Assembly (NCBI RefSeq): GCF_017876315.1
Contig: NZ_JAGINU010000001.1
Span: 3,658,001-3,722,000, forward strand
Length of the DNA stretch: 64,000 nucleotides
Reading direction: 5' to 3'
From: Pseudonocardia parietis
GTDB lineage: Bacteria; Actinomycetota; Actinomycetes; Mycobacteriales; Pseudonocardiaceae
Shown here in pieces: positions 49,542-56,569 of this stretch. Position numbers and translations under genes: made by a program. The first letter of the stretch is position 1, and every line of letters begins with the position of its first letter. The notes below the pieces were generated by a model. It searched no databases. It was given only the letters and a program-made list of their open reading frames with translations, and was not told where the DNA came from.

Positions 49542-50144
49542 TCACCCCCGGTCGTCGTCGATGCCCGCCATCCGCAGGTACAACGCGACCAGCTCCCCGC
49601 CCAGCCGGTCGGCCTGCTCCGGGTGGTCGACGGCGAGCTCGGCGGCGCGGGCGACCATGCCGGTGACCGCGCGGGAGACGTCCGCCGGCGGCACGGCGGG
49701 AGCGGCGCGGCCGTCGGCGACCAGGCGTTCCAGGAAACGGGCGTTGCGCCGCTCGGGCCGGGCGACGATCTCGTCGCGCAGCTCGCGCATCGCCGGGTCG
49801 ACCAGTGCCTGGTGCGCGATCACCACGAGCATGCCGTGGTGGCGGGTGTAGGCGGCGAAGAAGGCGCGCACCGCCTCGTCCGCGGTCCGCGCCGGTGACG
49901 AGGTGTCCACACGCTCCTGCAACCGCAGGAACTCGTCGCGCACCCGGTCGGCGAGTGCCCGGAACACGTCCTCCTTGGACGGGAAGTAGGCGTAGACGGT
50001 CGGGCGTGACACCCCCGCCGCGGCGGCGAGCTCGGCGATCGTCGTCCGGGAGTGCCCGAGCCGGCAGAACACCGCCTCCGCGACGTCGAGCAGCCGTTCC
50101 CGCTTCTCCTCCGCCCCGACCGAACGCGACCCGATGCTTGACAT
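49542..50144 (-). CDS. TetR-family regulator of the ligase-carboxylase operon
   Basis: A 200-residue TetR protein with the helix-turn-helix at about 14-60 (KRERLLDVAEAVFCRLGHSR, ELAAAAGVSRPTVYAYFPSK). It is divergent from the acyl-CoA ligase/single-chain carboxylase operon, with 45 bp between start codons containing the inverted repeat ACAT-CT-ATGT. It most likely represses that operon and itself, and would be released by an acyl-CoA. ATG 50144 overlaps the inverted repeat, so the mRNA may be leaderless. Confidence 0.9.
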   Translation of the reverse strand: MSSIGSRSVGAEEKRERLLDVAEAVFCRLGHSRTTIAELAAAAGVSRPTVYAYFPSKEDVFRALADRVRDEFLRLQERVDTSSPARTADEAVRAFFAAYTRHHGMLVVIAHQALVDPAMRELRDEIVARPERRNARFLERLVADGRAAPAVPPADVSRAVTGMVARAAELAVDHPEQADRLGGELVALYLRMAGIDDDRG

Positions 50145-50150
50145 CTATGT
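50138..50150. promoter_or_regulatory. divergent promoter with TetR-type inverted repeat
   Basis: TTGACA (50138-50143) overlaps ACATCTATGT (50141-50150), an inverted repeat with a two-base centre. It lies between the TetR gene and the ligase-carboxylase operon and covers the TetR start codon. Confidence 0.5.
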
Positions 50151-50189
50151 AAAGTAGCGCAGGTCGTCAGGGGTGACGAGGAGGATTCG

Positions 50190-51791
50190 ATGACAGGTCT
50201 GCCACCGGTCGGGGACCGGACGTTGCGCGGTGCCTACGACCGCGCGCTTGCCGAGATGCCGGACGCGACGGCCCAGATCGGACCCGGCGGGCGGTACACG
50301 TTCGCCGAGAGCCACGAGCGTTCGCTGCGCGTCGCCGGCGGGCTCACCGCGCTCGGCGTCGCCCGGCAGGACCCGGTCGCGCTGCTGATGGACAACTCGC
50401 TCGACGCCGTGCACGCCTGGACCGGCACGAGCCTCGGCGGGATGGTCGAGGTGCCGGTCAACTCTGCGTACAAGGGCAGCTTCCTCACCCACGTGCTCAA
50501 CGACTCCGGGGCCGCAGTGCTCGTCTGCGACGACACCTACGCGGAGCGGATCGCGCAGGTCGCCGGCGATCTGACCGCACTGCGCACCCTCGTCGTGCGC
50601 GGCGACACCGCGGCCGCCGACAATCTGCGCGACCGGTTCCGGGTGGTCGGGCTGGACGAGGTCACCACCGCGGAACCCGCTGCGCCGCAGGCGATCGACG
50701 CCGCGGACCTGATGGCGTACATGTACACCTCCGGCACGACGGGGCTGTCGAAGGGCGTGCTGATCCCGCACGCGCACGCCTACACCTACGCCTCCCGGGA
50801 GGACCAGGCGCGCCCCGTCGCGGGCGACCGGATCCTGGTCACGCTGCCGCTGTTCCACCTCGCGGGCCAGTGGTACGGCGTCTACCAGTCCCTGATCCAC
50901 CGTGCGGTGTGCGTGCTGGAACCCGGGTTCTCGGTGAGCCGGTTCTGGCCGACGGTGCGCGAGCACGGCATCACCGTCACCGTGATGCTCGGCGCGATGG
51001 CCGAGCTGCTCCAGCAGGCCGAACCCCGGCCCGACGACGCCGACAACTCCCTGGAGCTGGCCGTGATGGCCCCGCTCGCCAGCGACGTCGACGGCTTCCG
51101 CGCCCGCTTCGGCGTCGACCTCGCGGCCGTCTACGGGATGAGCGAGATCGGCGCCGTCCTCAACGGGCCCCCGGAGACCGTGGTCGGTGGCGAGTGCGGT
51201 TTCGCCCGCGACGGGTTCGAGCTGCGCCTGGTCGACGACGGCGGACGCGATGTCGAGCCGGGACAGGTCGGCGAGCTGTGGGTACGGCCGGAGGATCCGC
51301 GCCTCGTGATGGGCGGCTACCACAACCTGCCGGAGAAGACCGCCGAGACGCTCGTCGACGGCTGGGTGCGCACCGGCGACGCGTTCCGTACCGACGCGCA
51401 GGGGCGCTACTTCTTCTCCGACCGGATGAAGGACGCGCTGCGTCGGCGCGGCGAGAACGTCTCCAGCTTCGAGGTCGAGCGCGTGGTCAACGAACACCCC
51501 GACGTCTACGAGAGCGCCGTGGTCGCGGTGCCGTCCGAGCTCACCGAGGACGAGATCAAGGCGGTCGTCGTGCCCCGCGACGGACGCGACGTCGACCCGG
51601 AGGAACTGACCCGCTTCCTCGTCGACCGGCTGCCGTACTTCATGGTGCCCCGCTACGTCGAGTTCGCCACCGAGCTCCCGAAGACACCCACCCAGAAGAT
51701 CCACAAGCACGTGCTGCGACAGTCCGGTGTGGACTCGGGTGTGTGGGACCGGGAGGCGGCCGGGATCGTGCTGCGCCGGAGCAGCCGATGA
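50190..51791 (+). CDS. acyl-CoA ligase (AMP-binding)
   Basis: A 533-residue ANL ligase. The phosphate loop is TSGTTGLSKG at 180-189, the adenine motif is YGMSEIGAV, the hinge is DGWVRTGDAFRTDAQGRYFF with SDRMKDALRRRGENVS, and the C-terminal lysine is in LPKTPTQKIHKH. Its stop overlaps the carboxylase start by four bases, so the two enzymes act in sequence: acid to acyl-CoA, then carboxylation. GAGGAGG precedes ATG 50190. The substrate is likely a short or medium-chain acid. Confidence 0.93.
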   Translation: MTGLPPVGDRTLRGAYDRALAEMPDATAQIGPGGRYTFAESHERSLRVAGGLTALGVARQDPVALLMDNSLDAVHAWTGTSLGGMVEVPVNSAYKGSFLTHVLNDSGAAVLVCDDTYAERIAQVAGDLTALRTLVVRGDTAAADNLRDRFRVVGLDEVTTAEPAAPQAIDAADLMAYMYTSGTTGLSKGVLIPHAHAYTYASREDQARPVAGDRILVTLPLFHLAGQWYGVYQSLIHRAVCVLEPGFSVSRFWPTVREHGITVTVMLGAMAELLQQAEPRPDDADNSLELAVMAPLASDVDGFRARFGVDLAAVYGMSEIGAVLNGPPETVVGGECGFARDGFELRLVDDGGRDVEPGQVGELWVRPEDPRLVMGGYHNLPEKTAETLVDGWVRTGDAFRTDAQGRYFFSDRMKDALRRRGENVSSFEVERVVNEHPDVYESAVVAVPSELTEDEIKAVVVPRDGRDVDPEELTRFLVDRLPYFMVPRYVEFATELPKTPTQKIHKHVLRQSGVDSGVWDREAAGIVLRRSSR

Positions 51792-54700
51792 GGATCCTGG
51801 TGGCCAACCGCGCCGAGATCGCGGTCCGGATCATGGACACGGCGGCGGCCCTGGGGATCGGCACCGTCGCCGTCCACCCCGACGACGACGCCGCCTGCGC
51901 GCACGTCACGCACGCCGACGAGGCCGTCCGGCTGCCCGGCACCGGGGCTGCCGCCTACCTCGACGTCGAGGAGATCGTCGCGGCCGCTCTGCGCACCGGC
52001 TGCGACACACTGCACCCCGGCTACGGGTTCCTCGCCGAGAACCCCGCACTGGCCCGCGCCTGCGCGGAGCGCGGCATCACCTTCGTCGGGCCCGGCCCCG
52101 GGTCGCTGGAGCTCTACGGCGACAAGACCCGGGCCAGGGCACACGCGGAGCAGGCCGCGGTGCCGGTGCTCACCGGCACCGCGGGGCCCACCGATCTCGC
52201 GGCGGCGCGCGCGTTCCTCGACGGTCCCGGGCCGGACGGCGCGGTGATGGTCAAGGCGCTGGCCGGCGGCGGCGGTCGCGGCATGCGCCCGGTCACCCGG
52301 GCCGACGACCTCGCCGAGGCGATGCGCCGGTGCTCGGCCGAGGCGCAGGCCGCCTTCGGCGACTCCGGGGTGTACGTCGAGCGCCTGCTGCCGCGCGCCC
52401 GGCACGTCGAGGTGCAGATCCTGGGCGACGGCGAGGACACCTGCGTGCTCGGCGACCGGGACTGCTCGGCGCAGCGCCGCCGGCAGAAGCTCGTCGAGAT
52501 CGCGCCCGCCCCCGCACTGCCGGACGACGTCCGGGCCGGCCTGCACGACGCGGCCCGCCGGATCACGACCGGCTGCTCCGGGCTCGCGACCGTCGAGTTC
52601 CTGGTGTCCGGCACCGAGTTCGTCTTCCTCGAGGTCAACCCGCGCATCCAGGTCGAGCACACGGTGACCGAGGAGGTCACCGGCCTCGACCTGGTCGAGC
52701 TGGGGCTGCGGGTCGCCGGCGGGGCCCGGCTCGCGGATCTCGGGCTCACCGGGACTCCCGAGGCGCGGGGCGCGGCGGTGCAGGCCCGGGTCAACACCGA
52801 GTCGGTGACGGCCGACGGCACGGTGCTCCCCGGATCCGGGACGCTGACCCGGTTCCAGCCGCCGACCGGGCGCGGGCTGCGCGTCGACACCCACGGCTAC
52901 GCCGGCTACCCGGTCGGCCCGCGCTACGACGCGCTGCTGGCGAAGGTGATCGCGACCGGGCCCGACACCCCGGCCGCCACGGCGCGGGCCGGTCGCGCGC
53001 TCGCCGGGTTCGACGTCGCCGGTGTCCCGACCAACCTCGCGCTGCTGCAGGCACTGCTGGAGCGGCCCGAGTTCACCAACGGCACTCTGCACACCGGCTT
53101 CGTGGACGCCCACCTCGGCGAGCTGGCCGATCGGCCGCGGGCCGTCACGCTGCCCGACGCCGCCGGCTCCGCCACGGGCGCGGCCGGCTCCGCCGCCGGC
53201 ACGCATGAGACCGCGGACGCCACGGACACCGCCGGCACCACGGCACCCGCCTGCAGCACCACCGGCACGACCGGCACCGCGAGCCCCGCCAGTACCACCG
53301 ACACCACTGGCCCCACAGAGACCACCGGCCCCACGGACACCATTGGCCCAACGGAGACCGCGGGCCCCGCCGGAGCCGCGGTTCTGAGTGCGCCCGAGGG
53401 AACCGAGCCGGTGCCGAGTCCGCAACAGGGTGTCGTGGTGGCCATCGAGGTCACCGAGGGCGACACCGTCGCCGCGGGCGCGGAGCTCGTCGTCGTCGAG
53501 GCGATGAAGATGCAGCACGCCGTGCGCGCCGAACGGGCCGGCGTCGTCGACACCCTCACGGTGAAGGTCGGCGACACCGTCACGGCCGGGATGCCGGTCG
53601 TGTTCCTCGCCGCCACCGGCGACGACGACACCGCCGCGCAGACACAGGCGAACACGGACCCCGACCACATCCGGCCCGACCTCGCCGAGCTGCTCGACCG
53701 GCGCGCCGGGGTGCTCGACGCCGGCCGTCCCGAGGCGATCGCCCGCCGGCACGCCACGGGCCGGCGCAGCGTCCGGGAGAACCTCGACGACCTGCTCGAT
53801 CCCGGAAGCTTCGTGGAGTACGGCGCGCTGACGATCGCCGCCCAGCGCGCCCGGCGCGGCTTCGACGATCTCGTCGCCCGCACCCCGGCCGACGGCCTGC
53901 TCACCGGCACCGGCACCGTCGACGGCGTCGCGGTGGCGCTGCTGGCCTACGACTACACCGTGCTGGCCGGGACCCAGGGGCTGCACAATCACCGCAAGAC
54001 CGACCGGCTGCTGCGTCTCGCCGCCCGCGACCGGCTCCCGGTCGTGATCTTCGCGGAGGGCGGGGGCGGGCGCCCGGGCGACACCGACACCTCCGCGGTC
54101 GCCCAGCTCGACGTGCCCACCTTCCGGCTGCTCGCCGAGCTGCGCGGGCAGGTCCCGACCCTCGCCGTCGTCGCCGGGTACTGCTTCGCGGGCAACGCCG
54201 CACTCGCCGGCGCCTGCGACACGATCATCGCCACCGAGGGCAGCAGCCTCGGCATGGGCGGACCGGCCATGATCGAGGGCGGCGGGCTGGGCCGGGTCGC
54301 CGCCGCCGACGTCGGGCCGATGGACGTGCAGTGGGCCAACGGCGTCGTCGACCGGCTGGTGCCCGACGACGCCGCCGCCGTCGCCGACGCCCGCCGCTGG
54401 CTGTCCTACTTCGGCGCCGCCCCGGCCGGGGGAGACGCTGCCGACCAGCGGACGCTGCGGCACCTGGTGCCGGAGAACCGGGTGCGCGCCTACCGGCTGC
54501 GGCCGGTGCTCGACACGCTGTTCGACACCGGCTCCGTGCTGGAGCTGCGCGGCGGCTTCGGGACCGGGGTGCTGACCGCGCTCGCCCGGCTCGACGGGCG
54601 CGCGGTCGGGGTGCTGGCCAACAACCCCGAGCACCTCGGCGGAGCGATCGACGCCGACGCCTCGGACAAGGCCGCGGCGTTCCTCGAGCTGTGCGAGGCG

Positions 54701-55159
54701 CACCGGCTCCCGGTCGTGTCGCTGTGCGACACCCCCGGTTTCATGGTCGGCCCGGACGCCGAGCGCACCGCCACCGTCCGCCGGTTCGGCGCGATGTTCG
54801 TGGCCGGTGCCCGGCTCACCGTGCCGCTGTGCACGGTGGTGCTGCGCAAGGCCTACGGCCTCGGGGCGATGGCGATGGCCGGGGGCGACCTGCACGCGCC
54901 CGCGATCACCGTCGGCTGGCCGACGGCGGAGTTCGGTGGGATGGGGCTCGAGGGCGCCGTGCGGCTGGGCTACCGGGCCGAGCTCGAGGCCATCGAGGAC
55001 CCGGACGCCCGCCGCGCCCGCTTCGACGAGCTGCTCGCCGACTACTACGAGCGCGGGAAGGCCCTGCACGTCGCGACCGTGTTCGAGATCGACGACGTGA
55101 TCGACCCCGCCGACACCCGCGACGTCCTGGTCCGGGTGTTCGCCCAGCGAGACCGGTGA
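51788..55159 (+). CDS. single-chain acyl-CoA carboxylase (biotin carboxylase-BCCP-carboxyltransferase)
   Basis: A 1123-residue fusion of all catalytic parts. Biotin carboxylase spans about 1-450 (RILVANRAEIAVRIM, KALAGGGGRGMRPV, FLEVNPRIQVEHTVTEEVTG). A Thr/Pro/Gly/Ala-rich linker (about 460-540) comes next, then a biotin carrier with EAMKMQH, biotinyl-Lys574. Both carboxyltransferase halves follow (about 610-1123), including SLCDTPGFMVGPDAE and VVLRKAYGLGAMAMAGGD. This domain order is that of the long single-chain acyl-CoA carboxylases (LCC) of Mycobacterium avium and Rhodopseudomonas, which accept acyl-CoAs of several lengths. Linker length is unusual. It overlaps the ligase by four bases. 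Confidence 0.93.
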   Translation: MRILVANRAEIAVRIMDTAAALGIGTVAVHPDDDAACAHVTHADEAVRLPGTGAAAYLDVEEIVAAALRTGCDTLHPGYGFLAENPALARACAERGITFVGPGPGSLELYGDKTRARAHAEQAAVPVLTGTAGPTDLAAARAFLDGPGPDGAVMVKALAGGGGRGMRPVTRADDLAEAMRRCSAEAQAAFGDSGVYVERLLPRARHVEVQILGDGEDTCVLGDRDCSAQRRRQKLVEIAPAPALPDDVRAGLHDAARRITTGCSGLATVEFLVSGTEFVFLEVNPRIQVEHTVTEEVTGLDLVELGLRVAGGARLADLGLTGTPEARGAAVQARVNTESVTADGTVLPGSGTLTRFQPPTGRGLRVDTHGYAGYPVGPRYDALLAKVIATGPDTPAATARAGRALAGFDVAGVPTNLALLQALLERPEFTNGTLHTGFVDAHLGELADRPRAVTLPDAAGSATGAAGSAAGTHETADATDTAGTTAPACSTTGTTGTASPASTTDTTGPTETTGPTDTIGPTETAGPAGAAVLSAPEGTEPVPSPQQGVVVAIEVTEGDTVAAGAELVVVEAMKMQHAVRAERAGVVDTLTVKVGDTVTAGMPVVFLAATGDDDTAAQTQANTDPDHIRPDLAELLDRRAGVLDAGRPEAIARRHATGRRSVRENLDDLLDPGSFVEYGALTIAAQRARRGFDDLVARTPADGLLTGTGTVDGVAVALLAYDYTVLAGTQGLHNHRKTDRLLRLAARDRLPVVIFAEGGGGRPGDTDTSAVAQLDVPTFRLLAELRGQVPTLAVVAGYCFAGNAALAGACDTIIATEGSSLGMGGPAMIEGGGLGRVAAADVGPMDVQWANGVVDRLVPDDAAAVADARRWLSYFGAAPAGGDAADQRTLRHLVPENRVRAYRLRPVLDTLFDTGSVLELRGGFGTGVLTALARLDGRAVGVLANNPEHLGGAIDADASDKAAAFLELCEAHRLPVVSLCDTPGFMVGPDAERTATVRRFGAMFVAGARLTVPLCTVVLRKAYGLGAMAMAGGDLHAPAITVGWPTAEFGGMGLEGAVRLGYRAELEAIEDPDARRARFDELLADYYERGKALHVATVFEIDDVIDPADTRDVLVRVFAQRDR

Positions 55160-55206
55160 GACCTCCCGGCCCGGGAACTCCGCTCCGAGCACAGTGATCG
55201 GGTGGG

Positions 55207-55271
55207 CTGATCACGGATCCGGAAGCGACCCGGCCATCCGTGGCCGGATCCGTTCCGAATCGGTGATCACC
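55207..55271. repeat. palindromic repeat, copy A
   Basis: Starts CTGATCACGGATCCGGAAGC and ends with GAATCGGTGATCACC, with CGGCCATCCGTGGCCGG in the centre. It shares about 29 bases of its left end and flank (starting at GGGTGGGCTGATCAC) with copy C. Confidence 0.8.
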
Positions 55272-55369
55272 CGCGGCCGTCCGGCTGGTCCGGCTGGTCC
55301 GGCCGAGGAGGGGACGCGAAGCGTGACGAAGGCGGCCGACCGCCCCGGCGGCGCACGACCGCGCCCACG

Positions 55370-55433
55370 GTGATCACGGATCGGGAACCAGAACGGCCAC
55401 GGATGGCCGGACCGCTTCCCGATCCGTGATCAC
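55370..55433. repeat. palindromic repeat, copy B
   Basis: The most regular copy: 18-bp perfect arms GTGATCACGGATCGGGAA (55370-55387) and its complement (55416-55433), and an inner hairpin CGGCCA-CGGA-TGGCCG. It ends 69 bp before the DUF559 gene start. Confidence 0.85.
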
Positions 55434-55501
55434 CGTTCGCGGGTGCGTACGGCCGTGCCGGTTCGGGCGTGGGGCGGGAGGCGCCCGTGCAGGGTCCGGG
55501 G

Positions 55502-56407
55502 ATGGAACTCGACCGGGGCGCTCCCGCGCAGGGGCCGGGGATGGAACTGGACCGGGTGCTGCGGGAACAGGACGGGGTCGTGACCGTCGCGCAGGCGGTG
55601 GCCTGCGGAGTCTCGGCCCGGACGGTGCGCCGGTGGGTCGCGGCAGGTCGGTGGTCGGCGCCGTTCCCCGGGGTGCTCCTGGCCGGCGGGCACCGGTACG
55701 GGTTCGCCGCGAGGTGCCGCGCGAGCTGGTTGTGGGCGGGGCCGTCGTCGCTGGTGTCCGGTCCCGCGGCGGCGTGGTGGCACCGGATGCTCGACACCCC
55801 GCCGTCGGCGGTCGGGATCACGGTCCCGCGGGCGGTGGTGCGACGCCCGCGGCCGGGTGTCCGGGTGCGGCGCCGCGACGTCGCGCTCGTCGATCGCTCG
55901 GCGGCGCGCGGGATCGCGCTCACCGCGCGGCCGCTGACCGCGCTGGAGACGGCGATCGCGATCGAGGACGGGTCGGCGTTCCTCGACCGTGCCCTGCAGC
56001 GGTGGATCACGTTCGAGGAGCTGCACGCCGCCTGGTGCCGGATGAGCGGTGCGACCGGAGCCACCGCCGCTCGGACCCTGCTCGTCGCGGCCGGGGACCG
56101 GGCGGCGTCGCAGGCCGAACGGCGACTCTGCCGGCTGCTGCGCGACGCCGGCATCACCGGCTGGGTGCGTGGCTACGAGCTCGGCCCGTACGAGCTCGAC
56201 ATCGCGTTCCCCGAGCAGCGGGTCGCCATCGAGTTCGACGGCTGGGCGTGGCACAGCGACGCCGAGCGCTTCCGCCGGGACCGTCGCAAGGGCAACGATC
56301 TCGTGACCGCGGGATGGACGCTGCTGCGCGTGACCTGGCACGAGCTGGACACCGCACCGGCCCGCGTCGTCGCGCAGGTCCGGCACGCCCTGCTTCGGGT
56401 GGGCTGA
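55502..56407 (+). CDS. DUF559 nuclease-fold protein (AbiEi-like N-terminus)
   Basis: A 301-residue protein. An N-terminal winged-helix-like domain (EQDGVVTVAQAVACGVSART, VRRWVAAGRWSAPFPGVLLA) resembles the AbiEi antitoxin family. The C-terminal DUF559 domain resembles Vsr/PD-(D/E)xK endonucleases: Glu in QAERRLCRLLRDAGI, Asp in YELDIAFPEQRVAIEFDGW, then a His/Asp/Arg-rich tail. Such genes are abundant and multi-copy in actinobacteria, of unknown function. The start is uncertain because a 39-bp in-frame direct repeat (codons for GPGMELDR) duplicates the ATG: 55502 or 55541. The stop codon lies in repeat copy C. Confidence 0.75.
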   Translation: MELDRGAPAQGPGMELDRVLREQDGVVTVAQAVACGVSARTVRRWVAAGRWSAPFPGVLLAGGHRYGFAARCRASWLWAGPSSLVSGPAAAWWHRMLDTPPSAVGITVPRAVVRRPRPGVRVRRRDVALVDRSAARGIALTARPLTALETAIAIEDGSAFLDRALQRWITFEELHAAWCRMSGATGATAARTLLVAAGDRAASQAERRLCRLLRDAGITGWVRGYELGPYELDIAFPEQRVAIEFDGWAWHSDAERFRRDRRKGNDLVTAGWTLLRVTWHELDTAPARVVAQVRHALLRVG

Positions 56408-56468
56408 TCACAGATCCGGAAGCGATCCTGCCGTCCGTGGCCGTCCTGGCTCCCGATTCGCGATCACC
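56404..56468. repeat. palindromic repeat, copy C
   Basis: Begins CTGATCACAGATCCGGAAGC, with an internal CCGTCCGTGGCCG, and ends GATTCGCGATCACC; less symmetrical than copy B. Its left end includes the stop codon of the DUF559 gene. Copy A has the same bases (GGGTGGGCTGATCAC) at a place where no gene ends. Confidence 0.75.
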
Positions 56469-56569
56469 GGGCGGTGGCCCTGTAGGTCTCGTGCCGGGCA
56501 CGATGTCGGGCACGGGGCTTACGGTGCCGGGCACCTCGGCGTCGGACGGGTCGTGAGGAGTGAACCGGT

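Larger units (their letters stand above)
55160..55501. other. 342-bp intergenic region holding palindromic repeats A and B
   Basis: No gene is supported. It contains two copies of the 64-bp palindromic element (55207-55271 and 55370-55433), and between them a short tandem repeat (GGCTGGTCC, twice, near 55280-55300). The rest is GC-rich with no visible structure. Confidence 0.6.

Noticed and set aside
53150-53390. Possible frameshift or insertion inside the carboxylase, because of the repetitive Thr/Pro/Ala text
   Set aside because: The frame remains open through the region and resumes a normal biotin carrier domain; it is best read as a flexible linker.
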